NCBI RefSeq assembly: GCF_003206045.1
Contig: NZ_PZJM01000002.1
Span: forward strand, 346,673 to 410,672
From: Salinicola lusitanus
GTDB taxonomy: Bacteria; Pseudomonadota; Gammaproteobacteria; Pseudomonadales; Halomonadaceae
Reading direction: 5' to 3'
Length of the DNA: 64,000 nt
Shown piece by piece: positions 38,011 to 47,502 of the stretch (position 1 is its first letter; every line of letters starts with the position of its first letter). A model generated the notes under the pieces. That model was not told the origin of the DNA. It saw nothing but the letters and a program-made list of their open reading frames with translations, and searched no databases. The position numbers and the translations under genes were made by a program.

Positions 38011-38083
38011 CGTTCAGTGAGTGCTTTTTAGCAATTACGTTTAGTGAGTACGCTTAGCCTGTACGTTCTAGTGAGTGCCTTGA
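38011..38083. repeat. Three imperfect tandem repeats between arsH and arsB
   Basis: CGTT(C/T)AGTGAGT recurs three times with a 26-27 bp period (starting 38011, 38038 and 38064). The third copy runs through the arsH stop codon. It may be an internal regulatory or mRNA-processing site that tunes arsB expression, or simple slippage. Confidence 0.7.
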
Positions 38084-38850
38084 TTGACGCGACGCGAGAG
38101 CGCTTCCGCGCTCTCGACCCGTTCGGAATAGCGATCGGTGAGATAGGCCGAGCGTCCCCGCGTCAGCCAGGTGAACTTCACCAGTTCCTCGCAGACATCG
38201 ACGACTCTCATGTAGAGCGGCGAGGGTTTCATCCGCCCGGCGTCGTCGAACTCGGTGAATGCCTTGGGTACGGAGGACTGGTTGGGGATGGTGATCATCC
38301 GCATCCAGCGCCCCAGGATCCGCATCTGGTTGACCGCATTGAAGCTCTGGCTGCCGCCGGAGACCTCCATCACCGCCAGCGTCTTGCCCTGGGTCGGGCG
38401 AACGCCGCCCAGCGACAGCGGAATCCAGTCGATCTGGGCCTTCATGACCCCGGTCATGGCGCCATGACGTTCCGGGCTGACCCACAGCATGCCGTCGGAC
38501 CACTCGGCGAGATCACGCAGCTCCCGTACCTTGGGGTGCTCCGCCTCGGCATCGTCCGGCAGCGGCAGGCCGGAAGGATTGAAGGTTTTCACCTCGCAGC
38601 CGTACCAGCGCAGCAGCCGGCCCGCCTCCTCGGAGGCGAGCCGCGAGAAGGCGCGCTCGCGCAGGGAGCCGTAGAGCACCAGAATTCGCGGCGGATGGCG
38701 CGGCGCTTCGGCCCCCACCAGCGCCTCGATATCGATCGGCTGCAGCTTCTCCGGATCGATATTGGGCAGGTCGTCGAGATCGACCGAATCACTCACTTCG
38801 CGCGCGCCGCTGTCATTCATGACCTCGTCGTTCATCTCCCCATCACTCAT
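38068..38850 (-). CDS. arsH: NADPH-dependent organoarsenical oxidase ArsH
   Basis: A 260-residue flavodoxin-like protein. [21 protein letters not shown] is the FMN-binding ArsH signature, and [21 protein letters not shown] is strongly conserved in the family. ArsH oxidises trivalent organoarsenicals and reduces quinones. The N-terminus is Met-rich, with starts possible at 38862 or 38850. It overlaps arsC by 8 nt. Confidence 0.94.
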   Translation of the reverse strand: MSDGEMNDEVMNDSGAREVSDSVDLDDLPNIDPEKLQPIDIEALVGAEAPRHPPRILVLYGSLRERAFSRLASEEAGRLLRWYGCEVKTFNPSGLPLPDDAEAEHPKVRELRDLAEWSDGMLWVSPERHGAMTGVMKAQIDWIPLSLGGVRPTQGKTLAVMEVSGGSQSFNAVNQMRILGRWMRMITIPNQSSVPKAFTEFDDAGRMKPSPLYMRVVDVCEELVKFTWLTRGRSAYLTDRYSERVESAEALSRRVNQGTH

Positions 38851-39259
38851 GCCCTGCCCCATCGGCCCGCACGACTTCGCCGTCTTCCTTGGTGAACGTC
38901 GCCACCGGGTCGGCCAGCAGCGCCAGCACAAGCTCCGAAGGCCGGCACAGCCGGGCCCCCTTGTCGGTCACCACGATCGGCCGGTTGATCAGGATCGGAT
39001 GCGCCATCATCGCGTCGATCAACCGGTCATCGCTCAGGGCCGGATCGGCGAGGCCGAGTTCCTCGAACGGCGTGCCCTTGCGGCGCAGCAGCGCTCGCGG
39101 CGTGATGCCCATCATCGCGATCAGCTCGACCAGGCGCTCGCGCGTGGGCGGCGTGTTCAGGTATTCGATCACGTCCGGCGTCTCGCCGGAGGACTCGATC
39201 ATGGCCAGCGTGTTGCGCGACGTACCACAGGCGGGGTTGTGATAGATCAACGGTTTCAT
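38843..39259 (-). CDS. arsC: Arsenate reductase, glutaredoxin-dependent
   Basis: A 138-residue ArsC. The catalytic motif [14 protein letters not shown] is intact and the downstream Arg-rich segment ([12 protein letters not shown] and [10 protein letters not shown]) binds arsenate. It reduces arsenate to arsenite for ArsB. The start at 39259 is 7 nt after the arsR stop, with GAGGG upstream. Confidence 0.96.
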   Translation of the reverse strand: MKPLIYHNPACGTSRNTLAMIESSGETPDVIEYLNTPPTRERLVELIAMMGITPRALLRRKGTPFEELGLADPALSDDRLIDAMMAHPILINRPIVVTDKGARLCRPSELVLALLADPVATFTKEDGEVVRADGAGHE

Positions 39260-39266
39260 GGCGCCC

Positions 39267-39617
39267 TCACGGTTTGTCTTCGGTGTTCCAGTCACCGGGG
39301 GAACAGGTCAGAAAAGGTTCACAGGCCTCCGGGTGCCCGGCGCAGCAATCGCGAACCAGGAACCGGATCGTCTCGCTCATGTGAGAGAGATTGGCGCGGT
39401 AGATGATCGACCGGCTCTGCCGCCGGGAGACGACCCACCCCGCCCGCGCCAGCACCGAAAGATGGGCCGACAGGGTGTTGTGCGGCACGTCGAGCTGACG
39501 CGCGATCTCGCCGGCGGGAAGCCCCTCGGGTTCATGGCTCACCAGCAGCCGGTAGGCCTCGAGCCTCGTCTCCTGGGACAGGGCGGCGAAACTGTCGATA
39601 GCGCTCTTTATTTCCAT
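39267..39617 (-). CDS. arsR: ArsR-family arsenic-responsive repressor
   Basis: A 116-residue winged-helix repressor. The usual ELCVCDL arsenic site of the DNA-recognition helix is missing; instead the cysteines are at 91, 92 and 99 near the C-terminus (DCCAGHPEAC). This resembles the C-terminal-site class known from Acidithiobacillus ArsR. A dyad overlapping its own start codon is the likely operator. It heads the arsR-arsC-arsH-arsB operon. Confidence 0.95.
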   Translation of the reverse strand: MEIKSAIDSFAALSQETRLEAYRLLVSHEPEGLPAGEIARQLDVPHNTLSAHLSVLARAGWVVSRRQSRSIIYRANLSHMSETIRFLVRDCCAGHPEACEPFLTCSPGDWNTEDKP

Positions 39618-39639
39618 ATGTCCAGAATATAAGACATAT
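39616..39639. promoter_or_regulatory. Predicted ArsR operator
   Basis: ATATGTC (39616-39622) and GACATAT (39633-39639) form a perfect inverted repeat with a 10-nt centre. It overlaps the arsR start codon, so a bound repressor would block both transcription and ribosome loading. Confidence 0.75.
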
Positions 39640-39712
39640 CAAGCCCTGGCAATGGCATTGGAGAGAGATCCAACGGAATTGGCTCCCTCAGGAGCCATCG
39701 GTTGCGCCGATC

Positions 39713-40048
39713 TCAGTCGCTCTTGTCGTTCAACTGACCGAAGTGGACGGGACGGCAGATGCAGAAGACCGGCGCCCCCGTTGCCTCGACGGCCGTCACG
39801 AAGCGCTCCGCCGTCTCCTCGTCCATCGCGTACATCAGCTCGATGGGCTGGTCGGCCAGGTCGAAGAAATGGGCGGAGTGCAGCTTGCCATCCGCCCCGG
39901 TCCCCTCGACGTCGCCGCGCTGGGTCATCCGGCCGATGCCCAGGCTCTTCGCGGTCTCGACGATCCAGTCGTAGACACGCTTGCCCTCATGCCGACGCGA
40001 CTCCGGCACGATGAATATCACCTCGTAACCGCTCTTGAGCCGATTCAT
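39713..40048 (-). CDS. DUF190/DUF3240-like protein linked to crcB
   Basis: A 111-residue cytoplasmic alpha-beta protein ([23 protein letters not shown] start) resembling small PII-like DUF190 proteins. These are often encoded beside crcB fluoride channels. Its start overlaps the crcB stop by ATGA, so it is co-translated. A regulatory role on the channel is plausible but unproven. Confidence 0.7.
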   Translation of the reverse strand: MNRLKSGYEVIFIVPESRRHEGKRVYDWIVETAKSLGIGRMTQRGDVEGTGADGKLHSAHFFDLADQPIELMYAMDEETAERFVTAVEATGAPVFCICRPVHFGQLNDKSD

Positions 40049-40446
40049 GATTGCGATCCTCCCAGCAGGTTCTGGATGACGCCGTAGGTCAGAAAACCCA
40101 GGCCGGTCATGGCGAGCGAGCCCAGCACGTGAATGCCGATGCCCAGCAGCGCCATGCCGTAGCGCCCCGCCTGGATGTTGCCGAACATCTCGGCGGAGAA
40201 GGTGGAAAAGGTGGTCAGCGCGCCCAGAAAACCGGTGATCGCGAACAGCCGGAGCTCCGGCGACAACGAGGGCAGTTGCGCGAAAAACGCGATGCCGATA
40301 CCGATCAGCCACGCCCCCAGCAGGTTCGCCACCAGGGTGCCGGGCGGAATCGCCGGAAACAGGGCGTTGAGCCAGACGCCCAACAGCCATCGCAGATTCG
40401 CACCGATCGCGGCACCGGCCCCGATCGACAATACGGACAACCACAT
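40045..40446 (-). CDS. crcB: Fluoride channel CrcB/Fluc
   Basis: A 133-residue four-helix protein with the Fluc hallmarks [27 protein letters not shown] and [13 protein letters not shown]; the last holds the Na+ site and Phe box. It forms a dual-topology homodimer exporting fluoride. The start at 40446 fits the first helix. No fluoride riboswitch could be found in the roughly 270 bases upstream, which hold no gene. Confidence 0.94.
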   Translation of the reverse strand: MWLSVLSIGAGAAIGANLRWLLGVWLNALFPAIPPGTLVANLLGAWLIGIGIAFFAQLPSLSPELRLFAITGFLGALTTFSTFSAEMFGNIQAGRYGMALLGIGIHVLGSLAMTGLGFLTYGVIQNLLGGSQS

Positions 40447-40714
40447 ACCTGACGTCCTCGATAGATCCTTTTGATGAAATGATCCGCTCGAGGAGGCGAG
40501 CCAGCAGGGAAGGAAATACGGACACCTGCTGACACGCCTCGACCGAAGCGCCTCGCAGGCATCATTAACCGATAGACGGTGGTTCGAGCGACCGGGAAAG
40601 CCGCTCGGGAGGAATGCCATCTCCCACAAAGACCTTAGCACCGAAGGCGACGGACGCGCCACTGGCAGTCCCGGTAAGCCGCTCTGCCCTGTTGATACGC
40701 AGAATGGCGCCTTC

Positions 40715-41629
40715 TCACTCCCACGCGGCACCTTCCAGGGCGTCGAGCGGAATCTTCAGATAGCGCTTGCCGTTGTTCTCCGGTTCGGGGAGACGGCCGC
40801 CGAGAATGTTGACCTGCAGCGCATGCAGGATCAGCTTCGGCATCGGCAATTCGCTGTCGCGACGATGACGCAGCTCGACGTACTCGGCCTCACTGCTCTC
40901 ATTCAGGCGATGCTTGTTGGTCTCGCGCTGCTCGCGCACCGTGCTTTCCCACTGCGGTTCGCGGTCGTCGGGCATGTAGTCGTGACCGGTGAACAGGCGC
41001 ATCTCGTCGGGCAGTGCCAGGACCGCCTGGATCGAGTGCCACAGCTGGTGCGCGCTTCCCCCGGGGAAGTCGGCGCGGGCAGTGCCGAAGTCGGGCTGGA
41101 ACAGGGTGTCGTGAACGAAGGCAGCATCGCCGATCACATAGGTGATCGAGGCCGGCGTATGGCCCGGTGAGTGCATCACCCGACAGTCGATCTCGCCCAG
41201 CTTGAAGGTGTCCCCGTCATCGAACAGATGGTCCCACTGGCTGCCGTCGTCCTGCAGGTCCGGCCAGTGGTAGATGGTTTTCCAGAGCGCCTGGACCTCG
41301 ACCACCTGGGCGCCGATCGCCGTCGGCGCGCCGGTTTTTTCATGCAGATAGCGTGCGGCGGAGAAGTGATCCGCGTGGGGATGGGTATCCAGGATCCAGT
41401 CGACCTTAAGTCCTTCCCGCTCGATGTAGGCCAAGAGCTCATCGGCCTGGAACGTGGCCGTGGCGCCGGATTTCTCATCGTAGTCGAGTACCGGATCGAT
41501 GATCGCGCAGCGGCACGTGGCGGGGTCGCTGACGACGTACTGGATGCTGAAGGTGCGGGGATCGAAGAAGCCAGCGACATCAGGTCGGGCTCCGTTTGCA
41601 TCTCCCCGAGAGAGAGCGAAGGTCTTCAT
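40715..41629 (-). CDS. MBL-fold hydrolase, persulfide-dioxygenase-like
   Basis: A 304-residue metallo-beta-lactamase-fold protein. The metal motif [14 protein letters not shown] and later SPGHTPAS and FTGHDY ligands are present. The sequence order resembles ETHE1/Blh-type glutathione persulfide dioxygenases and related thiol hydrolases. AAGGAG precedes the start. It may detoxify sulfane sulfur, fitting the surrounding stress genes, but glyoxalase-like activity cannot be excluded. Confidence 0.88.
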   Translation of the reverse strand: MKTFALSRGDANGARPDVAGFFDPRTFSIQYVVSDPATCRCAIIDPVLDYDEKSGATATFQADELLAYIEREGLKVDWILDTHPHADHFSAARYLHEKTGAPTAIGAQVVEVQALWKTIYHWPDLQDDGSQWDHLFDDGDTFKLGEIDCRVMHSPGHTPASITYVIGDAAFVHDTLFQPDFGTARADFPGGSAHQLWHSIQAVLALPDEMRLFTGHDYMPDDREPQWESTVREQRETNKHRLNESSEAEYVELRHRRDSELPMPKLILHALQVNILGGRLPEPENNGKRYLKIPLDALEGAAWE

Positions 41630-41756
41630 GGCGACTCCTTGGGAAAGCCTACCCCTAGCGTAACGCCTGCACAGTTATAACGTTATATCGATTTCTGACA
41701 TCAAGACCCGTTTGGCGCCTGCGGTTATGCCCCCTGGGCATAATCGCTCTCTAGGC

Positions 41757-41784
41757 AAAAAACGGCACCGGTGTCACCGGTGCC
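41757..41784 (-). terminator. Terminator of the second TTT operon
   Basis: GGCACCGGTG and CACCGGTGCC form a 10-bp inverted repeat, followed on the minus strand by six Ts, about 50 nt after the TctA-TctB fusion stop. Confidence 0.9.
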
Positions 41785-41832
41785 ATCCTGGTTTTGGTGG
41801 TGCTGTCCTTCAGTCTCCCTACGAGCGACAGC

Positions 41833-43788
41833 TTAGAACAGCATCGCGTCCAGCCATCCCGTGGGATAGTGCAGGTTCAGCAGTGCCTGCATGCCGAGCA
41901 GGAAGATTCCAATGCCGATGGCGATCAGCAGCGCCGCCGACCAGCGTGCCTTGGCAACGAACCGGATGAAGCCCAGCGTCATGAGGACCGCAGTGCTGAT
42001 GAAGCCGAGTAGCGAGGCCACGACGATCAGGGCCAGCAGTCCGCCGAGCCAGACCAGTGGCTGGCCGATGGGCTGGCTGACCCAGGTTGCCTGCCCCTTC
42101 CACGCCTGGGCGCCGGTCAGCAACGCGCCGATGGCCATGATCGCGATGGCCAGCATCGGGAAGATGCCGCCGATCATCGACATGCCGCTGACGTCGTACC
42201 AGGCACCGACCGCCAGTGCGAGCATGCCCGCGACCAGCACCAGATCGATGTTGCCGAAGGTCGGCGCCGGCGAGTCGGCCGTCTGGCGGTTGACGTCGGC
42301 GCCCACCGCCAGCGGCTGCCGTCGTCGCTGAAGCAACCGCTTGATCAGCGGGAAGGCAAACGCCAGCGCGATCAATGCCAGAATGATGATGACCCCGGGG
42401 CGAAGAAACGCCGTCATGCCATGAAACTGCACGCTCTGATAGAAGTAGGTCTCGGCACCCGGCGCGAGCACGAAGCCGATCAGGAAAGCGGGACGGGACC
42501 AGCCGGCCTGCTTGAACAGCAGCCCGATGGCGCCGACGGCGACCAGGGTGTACCAGTCTCCCAACGAACGGGTGGCCTGAAAGGCGGCAAACAGGATCAG
42601 CGTGGTGATCACCGGCGCCAGCAGCACGAAGGGGATGCGCGTGAGCTGGGCGACCGGCCGTGCCAGCATCAGGCACAGTGCGGCACCGAGGATATTGGCC
42701 AGCGCCAGCGACCAGATGATGGTGTAGGTGAGATCCAGGTGGGTGGTGATCATGCTCACCCCGGGCTCGAGTCCCAGCAGCAGCAGTCCGCCCAGAAAGA
42801 TCGCCGCCGTGCCCGACCCCGGCACGCCGAACAGCAGCGTCGGCACCATGGCTCCGCAGGCACAGGCGTTGTTGGCCGACTCCGGCGCGATGACGCCGCG
42901 AATGTCGCCGTGGCCGAAATGCTTCTCGCCCTTGGCCGTCTTCGATGCGAACGCGTAGGTGAGCCAGTCGACGACCGAGCCGGCGAGCCCGGGGATGGTG
43001 CCGATGAGGCTCCCCATGCCGGCGCACTTGGCGACCAGGCCGCGATTGTCGACGACGTCGCGAATGCCCTGGCGCCACCCGTGGCCCAGTGAAGTCTGCT
43101 CCCGGGCGATGCTGCCGCGCCGGATGAGCAGATCGACGATCTCCGGTAACGCGAAGATCGCCAGCCCCACGACGATCAGCGGGATGCCGTCGAACAGATA
43201 CTCGACGCCCAGGTTGAGGCGAAACTCGCCGGTCGCCGGCGCCGTGCCGATCGCCCCGGCCAGCAACCCCAGGCCGCAGGCAGCCATGCCCTTGAACAGG
43301 CTGTCGCCGGAGAGCACCGCGACCATGGCCAGCCCCAGCAGCGTCAGCACGAACAGTTCCGCCGACGAGAACGCCAGCACCAGCGGCCGCGCGACCAGGA
43401 TGAATCCGGTCAGCACGATGGCGCCGATGACACCGCCGCACAGCGACGACAGGAAGGCGCTGGCCAGCGCCCGCGCCGCCTGGCCCTTCTTGGCCAACGG
43501 GAAGCCGTCCATCACGGTGGCCTGTGAGGCGCTCGAACCGGGGATCCCCATCAGCACCGAGGTGAACGTGTCTCCCGTAGGAATGACCGCGATCATGCCC
43601 ATCAGCATGCCCAGCGCCAACCCCGGCTCCATGCCGTAGAGAAACGGCAGCAGCAGCGCCATGCCGGCAATCCCGCCCAGCCCGGGAATGATGCCGACCA
43701 GCAGACCGATCATCACCCCCAGACCCATGTAGACCAGATGCGAGGCACTGAATACCTCGCCTAAACTCGCGACCAAGGCATCTATCAT
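41833..43788 (-). CDS. Fused TctA-TctB tricarboxylate transporter membrane protein
   Basis: A 651-residue protein. Residues 1 to about 490 are a full TctA, with GLLVGIIPGLGGIAGMALLLPF and FGVPGSGTAAIFLGG motifs. After a charged linker (RRRQPLAVGADVN region) residues about 515-651 form a four-helix TctB domain. The usual two membrane subunits are thus fused, with the order TctA then TctB. It works with the binding protein encoded immediately upstream (39-nt gap). Confidence 0.92.
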   Translation of the reverse strand: MIDALVASLGEVFSASHLVYMGLGVMIGLLVGIIPGLGGIAGMALLLPFLYGMEPGLALGMLMGMIAVIPTGDTFTSVLMGIPGSSASQATVMDGFPLAKKGQAARALASAFLSSLCGGVIGAIVLTGFILVARPLVLAFSSAELFVLTLLGLAMVAVLSGDSLFKGMAACGLGLLAGAIGTAPATGEFRLNLGVEYLFDGIPLIVVGLAIFALPEIVDLLIRRGSIAREQTSLGHGWRQGIRDVVDNRGLVAKCAGMGSLIGTIPGLAGSVVDWLTYAFASKTAKGEKHFGHGDIRGVIAPESANNACACGAMVPTLLFGVPGSGTAAIFLGGLLLLGLEPGVSMITTHLDLTYTIIWSLALANILGAALCLMLARPVAQLTRIPFVLLAPVITTLILFAAFQATRSLGDWYTLVAVGAIGLLFKQAGWSRPAFLIGFVLAPGAETYFYQSVQFHGMTAFLRPGVIIILALIALAFAFPLIKRLLQRRRQPLAVGADVNRQTADSPAPTFGNIDLVLVAGMLALAVGAWYDVSGMSMIGGIFPMLAIAIMAIGALLTGAQAWKGQATWVSQPIGQPLVWLGGLLALIVVASLLGFISTAVLMTLGFIRFVAKARWSAALLIAIGIGIFLLGMQALLNLHYPTGWLDAMLF

Positions 43789-43827
43789 TGTGTTGTCTCC
43801 TCTACCGTCTCGGCGACGACGAATCAG

Positions 43828-44937
43828 TTAACGCGTCACGACCCGCACGCCGTAACGATCCTTGAGCCAGTCGACGACCCATTGACGGCGGGCATCGCTG
43901 AGTTCCATCGCTGATGCCAGCTGCCTGGCGGCGACCTCTCCCACGACCGGCTCGTACGGCCCGACCTGCTGACGCGCGGCGGCCAGAAAGTCCTCGTTCG
44001 TCATCAGCGCCTTGGCACCGTCGCGATAGCGCGCCAGCAGCCTGGCGTCGACCTGCTTGGGCACCAGCAGCAGCTTCTGCAGGGCGTAGCCGGAGGCGAA
44101 GAACTTGTGGAAGACCTCGTAGGCGACGTCGTCTCGGCTGGCTCCGGGCTGGGCCAGATAGAGTTCCGAGAACGTGGGCAGATCGGGGAAGGCGGGGTCA
44201 CGCACGATGACGCCCTCGTCGTTCATCACGCCCAGCGAAAAGAGCGGTACGGCCTGGCCGGATTCGACCAGCGGCGTGACGCTGCTGAAGTAGGCCGAGG
44301 TGGTCTGGAAATCGACCCCGGCCTCTCCGCGCTCGAACGCCAGGCGCCCCTCGCCACGACTGCGCATGCCGAAGACCGGCTCGACCGCCAGGCCCAGCAT
44401 GTCGAATGCCAGCATCACCGGCATCTCGAGCCCGGTCGGCGTCTGCATCGCGAACTTCGTCGGCTCCTCGCGCAGATTGTCGAGGATCTCGCCGGTCTCC
44501 TTGCCGAAACGCGGCTGGACGTAGACCACGCCGCCGGTGGGCGCGGCAATGATCGGCGTCCACTTGGCGTAATCGAAGCGGACCCGCGGATCCTCGAGCA
44601 TGGCCGGGAACTGGGTGGAGGCCGAAGTGACCAGCATCTCCTCGCCATTGGGCTGAGCGCGGGTATAGAAAAGATTGGTACCGGTGATCGAACCGCCCCC
44701 GGGCACGTTGTCGATGACGATGGCGGGATGCGAGGGCAGCGACCGCGCCATCCAGTGCGACATGAAGCGGGCCCAGACATCGGTGCCCCCGCCGACCCCG
44801 AACGGCACGGTCCAGGTCAGGGTGTCGGGCATGGGCTGGCCGTCGTCGGCTTCGGCGAATAGCGGTAACAGCGCCAGCGCGCAGACGATCCACCAGCGCC
44901 GGCAAGGCAGTCGCGAGAGTTTTGGCTTGGCGTGCAT
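43828..44937 (-). CDS. TctC-like periplasmic binding protein
   Basis: A 369-residue divergent Bug-type receptor with a signal peptide (RRWWIVCALALLPLFAEADD). The core pattern WTVPFGVGGGTDVWARF and the following NVPGGGSITG match the ligand-binding loops. It is longer than typical TctC and has an unusual C-terminal extension. GGAGAGG precedes the start at 44937. Together with the fused membrane protein it forms the second TTT system. Confidence 0.85.
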   Translation of the reverse strand: MHAKPKLSRLPCRRWWIVCALALLPLFAEADDGQPMPDTLTWTVPFGVGGGTDVWARFMSHWMARSLPSHPAIVIDNVPGGGSITGTNLFYTRAQPNGEEMLVTSASTQFPAMLEDPRVRFDYAKWTPIIAAPTGGVVYVQPRFGKETGEILDNLREEPTKFAMQTPTGLEMPVMLAFDMLGLAVEPVFGMRSRGEGRLAFERGEAGVDFQTTSAYFSSVTPLVESGQAVPLFSLGVMNDEGVIVRDPAFPDLPTFSELYLAQPGASRDDVAYEVFHKFFASGYALQKLLLVPKQVDARLLARYRDGAKALMTNEDFLAAARQQVGPYEPVVGEVAARQLASAMELSDARRQWVVDWLKDRYGVRVVTR

Positions 44938-45138
44938 ATCCTCTCCTTCTCTTGGTGTTGTGTTGGGAAAACACTGCATAAATGCCTGCGCAGGCGAATC
45001 GCTGCGTTGCGCGGTGCTCGAAGACTCGCCTAACCTCATGTTATGTCTCGCCTTCTGCGCTCCGTGGGCCTTGCGCTGCACCCTGCTCGTCGATTTATTC
45101 AGTATTTCCTTGGATGGGGTGCCCGATGTCCGACGCCT

Positions 45139-46218
45139 TCAGCCGACGGCATCCAGCTCCAGCGTTTCCGGGACGAATACCGAACCGCTGAACAGCCGGC
45201 GAGCGGTACGCACCAGCGAGCAGCGCGGCCACTGCTGCCCCGCAGGCCAATGGCTGACCACGCCCAACCGGCCGCTCGGATGCTCGAACTCCATCAGTCC
45301 GCTGTCGCCCGGCACCCCGGCGAGGCCGTCGGTGATACCGCGACTGTCGGCACACGCCACGGCAAGCCCCACCGCACCGGTGATGGCGAGCGCACGATGG
45401 CACCGGTGCGGCATGAAATAGCGCACCTGCAAAATACCGCCCGCTTGCGGCGCACTGATCAGGACGGGCTTGGGAATCACCTTGTCGGCGACATCGCCCA
45501 GTCCCATGGCGGCCCCGGCCTGTTGCCGGATCGACTCCAGCCTGGCCATCAGCTCACGATCACCGTCGAGCTCGGCCGGCGACTCATCACCCCGCTTGCC
45601 GAGATCCGTCGCCCGCATCAGAACCATGGGCATGGCGGCGTCGAGACAGGTCACCTCGAGGCCGTCGATCACGTCTCGTGGCTGGCCGGTGGGATAGAGC
45701 TCACCGGTCTTCGCTCCCACGGCATTGCGAAACTCCAGCAACACCGGCGCGGCGGTGCCGGGGACGCCGTCGATGTGCGTCTCGCCGACGTAAGTGACCC
45801 GTCCACCCGGCGTCTGGATATCGGCGTCGATGACACTCTGGGTGTTGACGTTGCGAATGGTGACCCGCGTGACATCGCCCTGGGCCGCCACCAGCCCTTG
45901 TTCGATGGCGAAGGGGCCGACCGCGCTCAGCATGTTGCCGCAGTTGGGGGAGGTATCCACGCGCCGCTGTTCGACCATGACCTGGACGAACAGGTAATCC
46001 ACATCGATGCCGGGCTCCGGCGAGGGCGACACGATGGCGACCTTGCTGGTCTGCGGGTAACCGCCGCCGATGCCGTCCACTTCCAGTTCGTTGCCCGACC
46101 CCATCAGCGCCAGCAGCATCTCGTCGCGCCGGGCAGGATCCCAGGGCAGATCGCTACCCAGGAATACCGGGCCCTTCGACGTACCACCGCGCATCAGCAC
46201 GCAGGGAATGGCTTGCAT
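45139..46218 (-). CDS. PrpF-family isomerase (4-oxalomesaconate tautomerase/aconitate isomerase-like)
   Basis: A 359-residue protein of the diaminopimelate-epimerase-like fold. PCVLMRGGTSKGPVFL is the PrpF signature, and SPNCGNMLSAVGPFAIEQGL carries a conserved Cys near the active site. Relatives shift double bonds in aconitate or methylaconitate, or tautomerise oxalomesaconate. AAGGAG supports the start at 46218. It precedes the TTT genes on the same strand and is divergent from a LysR regulator, so the imported tricarboxylate is probably its substrate. Confidence 0.9.
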   Translation of the reverse strand: MQAIPCVLMRGGTSKGPVFLGSDLPWDPARRDEMLLALMGSGNELEVDGIGGGYPQTSKVAIVSPSPEPGIDVDYLFVQVMVEQRRVDTSPNCGNMLSAVGPFAIEQGLVAAQGDVTRVTIRNVNTQSVIDADIQTPGGRVTYVGETHIDGVPGTAAPVLLEFRNAVGAKTGELYPTGQPRDVIDGLEVTCLDAAMPMVLMRATDLGKRGDESPAELDGDRELMARLESIRQQAGAAMGLGDVADKVIPKPVLISAPQAGGILQVRYFMPHRCHRALAITGAVGLAVACADSRGITDGLAGVPGDSGLMEFEHPSGRLGVVSHWPAGQQWPRCSLVRTARRLFSGSVFVPETLELDAVG

Positions 46219-46297
46219 AGATCGCTCCTTCCACGTTTCGGCCAACCCGCGGCCACTGGTGGAGGGCAAACTCGCACGCTTGTATCGAGCGATCCAA

Positions 46298-46322
46298 TGC
46301 AATTATCGTGACGATTAATGCA
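46298..46322. promoter_or_regulatory. Dyad between prpF-like gene and lysR gene
   Basis: A 25-bp near-perfect dyad centred on G46310 (arms TGCAATTATCGT and ACGATTAATGCA, two mismatched pairs). Its position in the divergent intergenic region and its T-N11-A-like core fit a LysR-type activator binding site. Confidence 0.65.
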
Positions 46323-46428
46323 ACAGGCGCATCAATAGACTGAAAACAAGCAAGCACTTGATATTTATTATGAAAATGATTCAGCCGCTACATTTCCCAG
46401 CAAGGTTTGCCGAGCCGGTATTCGACCA

Positions 46429-47355
46429 ATGAACTATGAGCTGCAACAGATTCAGGCGTTCCTCAAGGTGGCGGAACTGGAGAGCTTCCAGGCGGCAGCG
46501 CAGTCGCTCAACCTCTCCCAGCCCGCCCTGAGCCGACGCATCAAGAAGCTGGAATCCATCCTGGGCACGCCGCTATTGGCGCGCACGACGCGCAGCGTTT
46601 CGCTTACCACCGTGGGGCGGGACTTCTTCCCCCAGGCCAAACGACTGGTGGATGAGTTCGACCATGCGCTGTTCAACATTCGCGCCCTGGCCGAGAACCG
46701 AATCGGCCAGATCACGCTGGCCTGCATACCCACCACCGCGTTCTATTTCCTGCCGGCCGTCATCCGTGAGTACAACGCTCGCTATCCCAATATCCGAATT
46801 CGCCTTCTCGACCTGAGCGCGAACGACGGACTCGGTGCCGTATTGAGCGGCGAGGCGGAATTCGGCATCAACATGCTCAGCGGGCATCACCCCGATATCG
46901 TCTTTACTCCCCTGGTCGTCGAGCCGTTCGTGCTGGTGTGCCGGCACGACCATCCGCTGGCGGCGCATGGCAGCGTCACCTGGAGCGAGCTCAGCGAGCA
47001 CAAGCTGATCGGGGTGGGAAAGATGAGCGGCAACCGGATGCTGCTGGACCACGAACTCTCGTCGCTGACCCAGCGCCCGACCTGGTTCTACGAGGTCCAG
47101 CACCTGTCGACCTCGCTCGGCATGGTCGAGGCCGGGCTGGGCGTGGCGGCGGTCCCCCGCTTGTCGATGCCCGATCAGGAACACCCGCTGCTGGTCCAGC
47201 GCCCCCTGGTCGAGCCACTGGTGAAACGGACCCTGGGCATGGTGAGGCGACGGGATAGCGCGCTCTCACCGGCGGCGGAACGCTTCGTCGAGACGCTGTT
47301 GAAACACTGGGACAAGGGCGGCATTGAAGGCGGCATCGGGCCGATCAACTTGTAA
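46429..47355 (+). CDS. LysR-family regulator of the second TTT operon
   Basis: A 308-residue LTTR. The N-terminal winged helix reads LQQIQAFLKVAELESFQAAAQSLNLSQPALSRRIKKLE, followed by the two-lobed inducer domain. Divergent arrangement with the PrpF/TTT genes and an intervening dyad make it the likely activator, responding to the tricarboxylate substrate. Confidence 0.92.
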   Translation: MNYELQQIQAFLKVAELESFQAAAQSLNLSQPALSRRIKKLESILGTPLLARTTRSVSLTTVGRDFFPQAKRLVDEFDHALFNIRALAENRIGQITLACIPTTAFYFLPAVIREYNARYPNIRIRLLDLSANDGLGAVLSGEAEFGINMLSGHHPDIVFTPLVVEPFVLVCRHDHPLAAHGSVTWSELSEHKLIGVGKMSGNRMLLDHELSSLTQRPTWFYEVQHLSTSLGMVEAGLGVAAVPRLSMPDQEHPLLVQRPLVEPLVKRTLGMVRRRDSALSPAAERFVETLLKHWDKGGIEGGIGPINL

Positions 47356-47502
47356 CGATGCAATTCCCGTCGACCGATCGTCCGTGGAGCCCTTGCGACG
47401 TGACCAGGGCAAGGCCGAGGTGATCGACCCTATTCACGACAGGTCAAGCCGCGTCTACGGCCATGCCGGCCAAGGCCTGGCCGGGACGAGGTATCGAACC
47501 GA

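Noticed and set aside
40447-40714. A fluoride riboswitch before crcB
   Set aside because: The conserved GG-GATGGC and CTGATG elements could not be found in either order on the minus strand.
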